A model generated the notes under the pieces. It was not told the origin of the DNA and made no database searches. It was given only the letters and a program-made list of their open reading frames with translations. Positions 58,391 through 64,000 of a stretch of 64,000 bases of DNA are shown piece after piece. Numbering within the stretch: the stretch's first letter is position 1; every line of letters starts with the position of its first letter. The stretch lies in assembly GCF_049808615.1 (NCBI RefSeq), contig NZ_JBNCAN010000024.1, forward strand, positions 1 through 64,000, read 5' to 3'. The stretch is from Modicisalibacter sp049808615 (lineage in GTDB: Bacteria; Pseudomonadota; Gammaproteobacteria; Pseudomonadales; Halomonadaceae). Made by a program: the position numbers and the translations under genes.

Positions 58391-59611
58391 ATGAACAAAC
58401 CGCTTGAAGGCGTGCGCGTCCTGGATCTTTCCCGAGTGCTGGCCGGCCCCTGGTGCGGTCAGCAACTGGCGGACCTGGGTGCCGAAGTGATCAAGATCGA
58501 GCGTCCGGGCAGCGGTGACGATACTCGAACCTGGGGGCCGCCCTGGCTCTCGGGTACCCGGGAGTCGGCCTATTTTCTCAGCACCAATCGCGGCAAACGT
58601 TCCGTCGCGGTGAATCTCGCCGACCCGGAAGGGCAGGCGCTGATTCGCGAGCTGGTCGGCCAGTGCGACGTGGTGGTCGAGAACTTCAAGGTCGGTGGCC
58701 TCAAGGCCTATGGACTGGATTACGAGAGCCTGAAGGCGGTCAAGCCGGATCTGATCTACTGCTCGATCACCGGTTTCGGCCAGGATGGCCCCTATGCGCA
58801 CCGAGCCGGGTATGACTTCATGATTCAGGGCATGGGGGGCTTGATGAGCCTGACCGGTCAACCGGAGGGCGCACCAGGGAGCGAACCCATGAAGGTCGGT
58901 GTCGCCCTGACCGATATCTTCACTGGCATGTATGCGGCGAATGCCATCATGGCAGCGCTGTTTCAGCGCGAGCGCACCGGGCAGGGAGGTCATCTCGATC
59001 TGGCATTGCTCGACGTGCAGGTAGGCGTATTGGCCAACCAGGCCCTCAATTACCTGACCAGCGGTATACCGCCGAAGCGCCTGGGCAACGCCCATCCCAA
59101 TATCGTGCCCTATCAGGCGTTTCCCACCGCGGATGGCTATCTGATCATCACCGTGGGCAACGACGGTCAATTCCGACGGCTGTGTCAGGTGCTTGGCCGG
59201 CCACATCTGGCCGACGATGAACGCTTTGCCACCAACGCCTCTCGAGTCGAGCATCGCGAGCTGCTGGCGCCGGAGATCGCTGCCTGTCTGATGGGCGCGA
59301 ATACGGATGATTGGTTGGCAAGCCTCGAAGCAGCGGGCGTGCCTTGTGGGCCGATCAATACCCTGGATCGGGTGTTCGAAGACCCTCAGGTACGTCATCG
59401 CGGCATGCAGTTGAGCATGACTCATCCCGAGTCGGGCGAAGTCGCGCTCGTGAGTAATCCTATTCGCATGGATGGACAGGCGCTCAATGCGGATCTTCCG
59501 CCGCCGACGCTGGGTCAGCATAGTGACGAAGTGCTCAAGACATTACTGAGAATGGATGATGAGGCCCTGGCTGAACTCAAACGAAAAGGCGTGGTTGGAA
59601 GTTACCCATAA
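58391..59611 (+). CDS. CaiB/BaiF CoA transferase, probable succinyl-CoA:glutarate CoA transferase
   Basis: A 406-residue class III CoA transferase. VLDLSRVLAGPWCGQQLADL and GAEVIKIERPGSGDDTRTWG bind CoA; IYCSITGFGQDGPYAHRAGY followed by DFMIQGMGGLMSLTG holds the catalytic Asp; GVPCGPINTLDRVF is a late conserved stretch. Placed after gcdH, it is well suited to activate free glutarate to glutaryl-CoA. A GTG directly before ATG 58391 is in frame. It is only a distant relative of the CoA transferase at 47.7 kb. Confidence 0.85.
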   Translation: MNKPLEGVRVLDLSRVLAGPWCGQQLADLGAEVIKIERPGSGDDTRTWGPPWLSGTRESAYFLSTNRGKRSVAVNLADPEGQALIRELVGQCDVVVENFKVGGLKAYGLDYESLKAVKPDLIYCSITGFGQDGPYAHRAGYDFMIQGMGGLMSLTGQPEGAPGSEPMKVGVALTDIFTGMYAANAIMAALFQRERTGQGGHLDLALLDVQVGVLANQALNYLTSGIPPKRLGNAHPNIVPYQAFPTADGYLIITVGNDGQFRRLCQVLGRPHLADDERFATNASRVEHRELLAPEIAACLMGANTDDWLASLEAAGVPCGPINTLDRVFEDPQVRHRGMQLSMTHPESGEVALVSNPIRMDGQALNADLPPPTLGQHSDEVLKTLLRMDDEALAELKRKGVVGSYP

Positions 59612-59692
59612 TTTGAAAATAGTTCGTCTATTCTTATATTGAGAATACGCCAAAGGATTGGTGGAAATATCCTGGCCACGGAGGGCTTCAAG

Positions 59693-60838
59693 ATGAAGAA
59701 ACGTATCAGCTTCTTCATTCACCATCAGGGGCGGGGCCATGCACGACGCGCCATGGCCATCATCCGCCGATTCTCGCCCGACAGGCCCGTCACGGTCATG
59801 ACCGCGGATACGTCGCTGTTCGATGGTTTTGAGCGTGACATCGAACGGGTGGCATTGCCGAACATGATCGGCGCCGGGGTGGCGACGCCGGAACTCTTCG
59901 AGATCGCGACGACCCCTTCCGTCATGCATTGCGTGCCTCTTGGTGTGCGGGAGATGCGGCGCACCATGCGCTTGATCCTGGATCATCTGGACGACAGCGA
60001 TGCGGGACTGTTCGTCAGCGATGTTTCCGCCGAACTGGTCTTGCTCTCTCGTATCGCCAGTGTCCCGGCGGTCAAAGTGCGCATGCATGGGGATCGTAGC
60101 GACCCCGGGCATTTGGCGGCCTATGAATGTTGCGTGGGGATGCTGGCGCCCTTCGATGAGCGTCTCGAGCAGGAGGACTACCCGGACTGGGCCCGGGCCA
60201 AGACCTGCTATACCGGCGGGTTGTGCACCAGCGACGATGCAGTGAAGGACAAACGCGCTGCTCGAAAGAAACTGGGTTTGCCCGAGGATCAGGAAATCAT
60301 CCTCGTGCTTACCGGGGGTGGCGGTGCCGGAACGCCCTATGCGCCGTTGACCGTAGCAGCCCGGGCAGTGCCCCGGTCGCGAATGATCGTCATTGGTCCG
60401 GTGCATCGGGAAGGCCACGAGACGGATTTCGCCAATCTCGAGGAGCGTGGCTGGGTGTCGAACGTCACCGATTACCTGGTGGCCAGCGACATCGTGCTGG
60501 CCTCCGCCGGCGACAATACCGTGCATGAAATCGCCAAGATCGGCCGACCCTACATCTGCGCGCCGGAGTGGCGCTATTTCGGTGAGCAGGTGCGCAAGGC
60601 GCAGTGCCTGGCCTGCCTCGAGGCGGCTATCCATCTCGAGACCTGGCCTGGCGACATTGGCGCCTGGCAGGCCGTGTTCGCTCGGGCCAGGAAAATCGAT
60701 ATCGCCAACCTGCAGACGCTCTATTCGCCCGAAGCGGACCAGGTGGCCGCGCGCTGGCTTGAAGAGACCACCGATCGGCTCTGGAGCAACGAGGCGAAAT
60801 CCGAGCCGGTAGTGAGTATCGCTCTGGGAAGAAGCTGA
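59693..60838 (+). CDS. GT28/MurG-like glycosyltransferase
   Basis: A 381-residue GT-B protein. The start KKRISFFIHHQGRGHARRAM has the Gly-rich first loop with His seen in MurG-like enzymes. The donor domain includes IILVLTGGGGAGTPYAPLTV and VASDIVLASAGDNTVHEIAK followed by IGRPYICAPEWRYFGEQVRK, the family's usual nucleotide-sugar site (S-A-G ... E-x-x-x-x-x-x-P). GGAGGG lies eight bases before ATG 59693. It faces a GT2 gene and sits with a sucrose-phosphate synthase gene, so an osmolyte or glycoside role is conceivable. Confidence 0.78.
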   Translation: MKKRISFFIHHQGRGHARRAMAIIRRFSPDRPVTVMTADTSLFDGFERDIERVALPNMIGAGVATPELFEIATTPSVMHCVPLGVREMRRTMRLILDHLDDSDAGLFVSDVSAELVLLSRIASVPAVKVRMHGDRSDPGHLAAYECCVGMLAPFDERLEQEDYPDWARAKTCYTGGLCTSDDAVKDKRAARKKLGLPEDQEIILVLTGGGGAGTPYAPLTVAARAVPRSRMIVIGPVHREGHETDFANLEERGWVSNVTDYLVASDIVLASAGDNTVHEIAKIGRPYICAPEWRYFGEQVRKAQCLACLEAAIHLETWPGDIGAWQAVFARARKIDIANLQTLYSPEADQVAARWLEETTDRLWSNEAKSEPVVSIALGRS

Positions 60839-60841
60839 GGA

Positions 60842-61708
60842 TCAACAATACAAGGCAGTGGGCGGCAATTCGGCCATGGCGATCTCCTCCTGGGTCGGGT
60901 AACGCAGTATCTCGATTCTTGCGGCATTCTCGTGCCAGTCGATCAGACCGGCATCGCGAAACTGGCCCAGCCAGTACTCCATGCACCAACGTCCCCACTG
61001 GCGATGAAAATGCCGCGCGTTGAGCAGGATATGCTTGAAGTGCTGGTAGGGTGGTGCAAAAAGTCGATGATGCTGGTGATAGGCCCGGGCCTTGGCGACC
61101 CAGAAGAAGGGCAGGCCGGTCCGGGCGAGACGCCAGGCGAAATCGGTCTCTTCGCCCCCGTAGCCCCGATAAGCCTCATCCATTCCCCCCGCACGGTGAT
61201 AGCTTTCACGGCTCAGGGCGAAGGAAAGCCCCCAGAGGCTCCCCGGATCGGGCTCCGCCCGGGTACCGCTATCAGGAATCTGCGGTCGCGCCGGGTGTAC
61301 CTGGCCCAGGCGGTCGAGTCGGGTGTAATCGAGTGGGCCGCTGTCGATGCTCCCCGCAGGCAGATAAAGCACTTCTCCGAGATAGAGTCCATCTTCGTCA
61401 TCCAGTGCTTGCCGGTAGCTTTCGACCAGGGTCGGCGAGGGGATGCAGTCGACGTCGAGGAAAATTAGTTTCTCGTATCTGGCGGCGGCCGCAGCTTGAT
61501 TACGTGCCCGTGCCAAAGGCATGGGGTCGCCCTCCACGTATCGAGTGCATATCGGAAAGGGCACCTTGGGCAAGCCCTGATGGGGCCGGGGTTGCATGTA
61601 GGCAATCACCAGTTCATCCGGCGGCAGGGTCTGTGATGCCAGCCCATGCAGGAGGTTGACGAGTTGTTCCCGCCGCCCCCGCACCAGCGTCAACACACTC
61701 ACCGTCAT
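60842..61708 (-). CDS. Glycosyltransferase family 2
   Basis: A 288-residue GT-A enzyme. It begins VSVLTLVRGRREQLVNLLHG. ARARNQAAAAARYEKLIFLD followed by VDCI gives D-x-D, the metal site. GLSFALSRESYHRAGGMDEA then YRGYGGEETDFAWRLARTGL is the acceptor/catalytic part of the galactosyltransferase-like C-terminal subdomain. It overlaps the end of the sucrose-phosphate synthase gene (ATGA), so the two are one transcript. Its sugar is unknown. Confidence 0.88.
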   Translation of the reverse strand: MTVSVLTLVRGRREQLVNLLHGLASQTLPPDELVIAYMQPRPHQGLPKVPFPICTRYVEGDPMPLARARNQAAAAARYEKLIFLDVDCIPSPTLVESYRQALDDEDGLYLGEVLYLPAGSIDSGPLDYTRLDRLGQVHPARPQIPDSGTRAEPDPGSLWGLSFALSRESYHRAGGMDEAYRGYGGEETDFAWRLARTGLPFFWVAKARAYHQHHRLFAPPYQHFKHILLNARHFHRQWGRWCMEYWLGQFRDAGLIDWHENAARIEILRYPTQEEIAMAELPPTALYC

Positions 61709-63777
61709 CGTCCATTCCTCTGCTGACGGAAATAGGTCACGCCTTCTATCACGCCCCGGGAATAGCTTGATTTGGCCAGATAGGCATGGGCCAGGCCTGG
61801 GTCGCTCACCAGCTTGTCGGAGAAATTGGCCACGATGATCGAGCAGGGCATGGCACGCAGCATTTCCACATCGTTACCGGAATCGCCGGCCACGAAAATC
61901 GCCTCCTTGGGTAGGCCGTAGCGTTGCCGAACATGCTCCACCGCGGCCCCCTTGGAGGCCCGGGCAGGGAGGATGTCCAGGTAGCGTCCGTGGCTATGCA
62001 CCACGGTACAGGTCAGGCCTCTCTCTTCCAGCAGGGCGCGTATTCGTTCGGCCAGCGTCGTTTGCCCCTTGGTCAGGTAACTGAGCTTGAAGCGCCTTTG
62101 CTCGAGAGGGCCCTGGGGTTTCACATCGGGTAGGTTCGCCAGTAGGTCGGCGATTTCATCATGGCGCCAACCCTCAGCGATGACCTTCGACCAGGAATCG
62201 TCCCGTTGATAGGTCGTTCCATTATCCGCCAGGAAATAGATCTCGGTGCCCACGGAGGTAATCAGGACCTCCGGGTAGGGCGTGCCCTCCATGCCGAGAA
62301 TGGCCAGGGCGCTATGCAGGCTTCTTCCCGTCGCCACACCGAATCCCAGCGAGTCTTGTCCGCTGCGCCACTGGCAGAATGTCGAAGCCGAGTCTGGAGT
62401 GCCCAGCAGGGTGTTGTCGATATCGGTGATCAGGAAGCTGTCGAACCGGGAAGAAGGGCCCGGCTTGCTGCAAAGCCTGTCGAGGAGCTCATGGTACTGA
62501 CTCACGTGGGCCTGCCAGTCGAAGGCGCTTACCGCAAGAGCCCCCCCTTTGGCATAACGTTGCCAGCATGTCTCGCTGGAGAGGAGTTCGAGAGCGGCGT
62601 CGCGAATGCTGGCGGTCGAGTGAGGATCGATCAGGATTCCATTTCGGCACCGCTTGATGATGTCGTTGGGACCGCCACTTTCCGTGGCAATCAGGGGCAG
62701 CCCTGCGGCAGAGGCCTCAAGGAGGGTCAAGCCGAAGGGCTCGTTGAAGGCTGGGTTGATGAAAATACCACGGCGCAGCCGGGCATAGGCATAGATGGCG
62801 GGAACATCCGCGGATTCGTGGTGCTTGGGATAGGCGACCTTGCCATACAGATCGTACTTGTCGATCAGGTATAGAATCTCTCGAAGGTTGTTGCCAATCT
62901 CGGGTTCCAGGTTGTCGATATCGTCGCGGGTCCCGGCGATGAGTACCAGGTTGGCCTTTTCCTGCAATGCTGGCGACTCGCCATAGGCCTTGATCAGAGT
63001 GGCGAGATTCTTCTTGGTCACCGGGCGTGCGATGGCCAGAAGTGGGGGCTTTTGAGGGTCGACAAGAAAACGCTCGATCGCGCGATCGACCCGGTCGCAT
63101 GTCCTTGCATCCTGGAATGCCTCGAGGTTGCTGCCCGGAGCGATGACCCGAATCTTCCCCGGGTCGTAGTGGGTATAACCGGCATACTGCACTTCCGCTT
63201 CGTCGCGGCTGCTGGCGATGATCAGGTTCGCCTCCTGCAACGCCCGCTCTTCGAAGGCGATGCGCCGCTCGAGCGCTTCGAGTTCTTCCCGGGCGGGAGT
63301 GGTATGGCAGCGCTTGAAGGCTTCGCGTTTTACTCGACCCAGGGAATGGGCCGTGAATACGAAAGGAATGCCATGCCGCTGCTTGATGATCGCTGCCACC
63401 TCGGCGGCATCGGCGTAGTGGGCGTGAATGATGTCCGGTTTACGATCCTGGGACTGGATATGCCCATCCAGCGCGTCGGTGAACGAAGGCAGTTCCGTCC
63501 ATAAGGCTTCTTTGGAAAGATAACCCGTAAAGGCAGTGCGAAAACGCAGGATGCGGGTCTTGTCATCGATGGCTTCGCAGGGGGAGGCATAGTCTTGTGA
63601 ATAGCCACCCACGAAGGCGCGGGTGACGATATCAATGCGTTCCACGGAGGGGTCCCGAGCAGACGCTTCGACGAGTTCCAGCAGATAGCGGATGTGCCCG
63701 CCGGTATCCGCCGTCAGCCCGTATTCGACTCGAGAGCCACGTAAACACCCTTGTAGCGCGATATGCAATATGACCAT
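61705..63777 (-). CDS. Fused sucrose-phosphate synthase and sucrose-phosphate phosphatase
   Basis: A 690-residue two-domain protein. The N-terminal GT4 part (about 1-450) starts LHIALQGCLRGSRVEYGLTA followed by DTGGHIRYLLELV, the SPS/sucrose-synthase loop. It continues with DIIHAHYADAAEVAAII, FVFTAHSLGRVKREAF, LLAIARPVTKKNLATLIKAY and a donor site GIFINPAFNEPFGLTLLEAS. The C-terminal HAD domain (about 470-690) has ITDIDNTLLGT, VATGRSLHSAL and IFVAGDSGNDVEML. It would make sucrose from UDP-glucose and fructose-6-phosphate, probably as a compatible solute. ATG 63777 has GGAAG upstream; the longer frame is unlikely. Confidence 0.9.
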   Translation of the reverse strand: MVILHIALQGCLRGSRVEYGLTADTGGHIRYLLELVEASARDPSVERIDIVTRAFVGGYSQDYASPCEAIDDKTRILRFRTAFTGYLSKEALWTELPSFTDALDGHIQSQDRKPDIIHAHYADAAEVAAIIKQRHGIPFVFTAHSLGRVKREAFKRCHTTPAREELEALERRIAFEERALQEANLIIASSRDEAEVQYAGYTHYDPGKIRVIAPGSNLEAFQDARTCDRVDRAIERFLVDPQKPPLLAIARPVTKKNLATLIKAYGESPALQEKANLVLIAGTRDDIDNLEPEIGNNLREILYLIDKYDLYGKVAYPKHHESADVPAIYAYARLRRGIFINPAFNEPFGLTLLEASAAGLPLIATESGGPNDIIKRCRNGILIDPHSTASIRDAALELLSSETCWQRYAKGGALAVSAFDWQAHVSQYHELLDRLCSKPGPSSRFDSFLITDIDNTLLGTPDSASTFCQWRSGQDSLGFGVATGRSLHSALAILGMEGTPYPEVLITSVGTEIYFLADNGTTYQRDDSWSKVIAEGWRHDEIADLLANLPDVKPQGPLEQRRFKLSYLTKGQTTLAERIRALLEERGLTCTVVHSHGRYLDILPARASKGAAVEHVRQRYGLPKEAIFVAGDSGNDVEMLRAMPCSIIVANFSDKLVSDPGLAHAYLAKSSYSRGVIEGVTYFRQQRNGR

Positions 63778-63849
63778 ATGCTCACTTCCATGTTCGGGGG
63801 ATCTCCTTGCGCTCCCCGTTAAACGCCCCATCCCAAGGCGAGTACCACG

Positions 63850-64000
63850 ATGTCATTGCGCATAGCACAAGTCGCTCCAGTCATCTTTCCCGTTCCTCCG
63901 GTCCATTACGGGGGGACGGAACGCATCGTCCACGACTTGACCGAAGCGCTGGTCGCCCTGGGACACGATGTCACCTTGTTTGCTTCCAGCGATAGCCAGA
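63850..64000 (+). CDS. Glycosyltransferase family 4, N-terminal part
   Basis: Fifty residues are visible before the window ends. SLRIAQVAPVIFPVPPVHYG followed by GTERIVHDLTEALVALGHDV matches the start of GT4 enzymes, with the G-G-T-E-R loop. ATG 63850 lies 72 bases from the divergent sucrose-phosphate synthase start, so both probably share this control region. The donor domain is not in view. Confidence 0.8.
   Translation, partial: MSLRIAQVAPVIFPVPPVHYGGTERIVHDLTEALVALGHDVTLFASSDSQ

Noticed and set aside
58343..59521. A 392-codon open frame antisense to the CoA transferase gene
   Set aside because: Third-position effect of high-GC coding DNA; the plus strand holds all CaiB motifs.

Overview
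This 64 kb window looks like chromosomal DNA of a moderately halophilic gammaproteobacterium, most likely a Halomonas-type member of the Halomonadaceae. The signs are the mix of GC-rich housekeeping genes, a tripartite TRAP carboxylate transporter, a ribose ABC operon, glutarate catabolism genes, a DASH-type cryptochrome and a sucrose-phosphate synthase. The assignment is an inference from gene content; there is no rRNA marker here.

Region 1 (1-23.2 kb) is a surface-polysaccharide locus. It opens with the end of a Wzz-like chain-length regulator. An IS630-family insertion follows, sitting inside an already decayed toxin-antitoxin (TA) pair. Next comes an AT-rich block: Wzx-like flippase, alkaline-phosphatase-superfamily protein, pyruvyl transferase and several glycosyltransferases. 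A more GC-balanced block follows: UDP-sugar epimerase, priming sugar transferase, GT4, Wzy/WaaL-like protein and GT8. Then comes a compact five-gene module (rfbB, rfbA, WecF-like transferase, hexapeptide acyltransferase, WecE-like aminotransferase) that could make and transfer dTDP-Fuc4NAc. Two paralogous GT4 genes on the minus strand flank this module, and a YrbL-like kinase gene sits with the second one.

Region 2 (23.2-30.7 kb) is rich in TA systems: an NTase/HEPN-like pair, YefM-YoeB, HipBA with three palindromic operators, and HigBA. They are interspersed with an unrecognised gene, a beta-CASP metallo-beta-lactamase-fold nuclease and a Yip1-family membrane protein.

Region 3 (30.8-43.6 kb) holds an isolated MotA/MotB-like pair whose MotB has an unusual 17-residue repeat linker. 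It also has DASH cryptochrome with its DUF2256 partner, an InaA-type kinase, a GGDEF-EAL protein, a Xre antitoxin next to a beheaded RES toxin, and rbsACB-rbsR with a LacI-type operator. A relBE remnant abuts a GntR/FCD regulator gene.

Region 4 (43.5-53.5 kb) is a probable catabolic cluster: divergent GntR regulator, TRAP transporter dctPQM, a crotonase-fold protein lacking both classic glutamates, a type III CoA transferase, a class V aminotransferase and a YdiJ-like FAD/Fe-S dehydrogenase. It probably takes up and oxidises a small carboxylic acid that I cannot name.

Region 5 (53.6-64 kb) has a small membrane protein, a VapC remnant, an alpha/beta hydrolase, a secreted amidohydrolase, a glutarate pair (gcdH plus CoA transferase) separated by a structured repeat, and a glycosyltransferase group with a fused sucrose-phosphate synthase/phosphatase. 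It ends in the start of a divergent GT4 gene.

Remnants of dead TA systems recur across the window (antitoxin under the IS630, RES, relBE, vapC), alongside four that look intact. I saw no rRNA, tRNA or CRISPR array.
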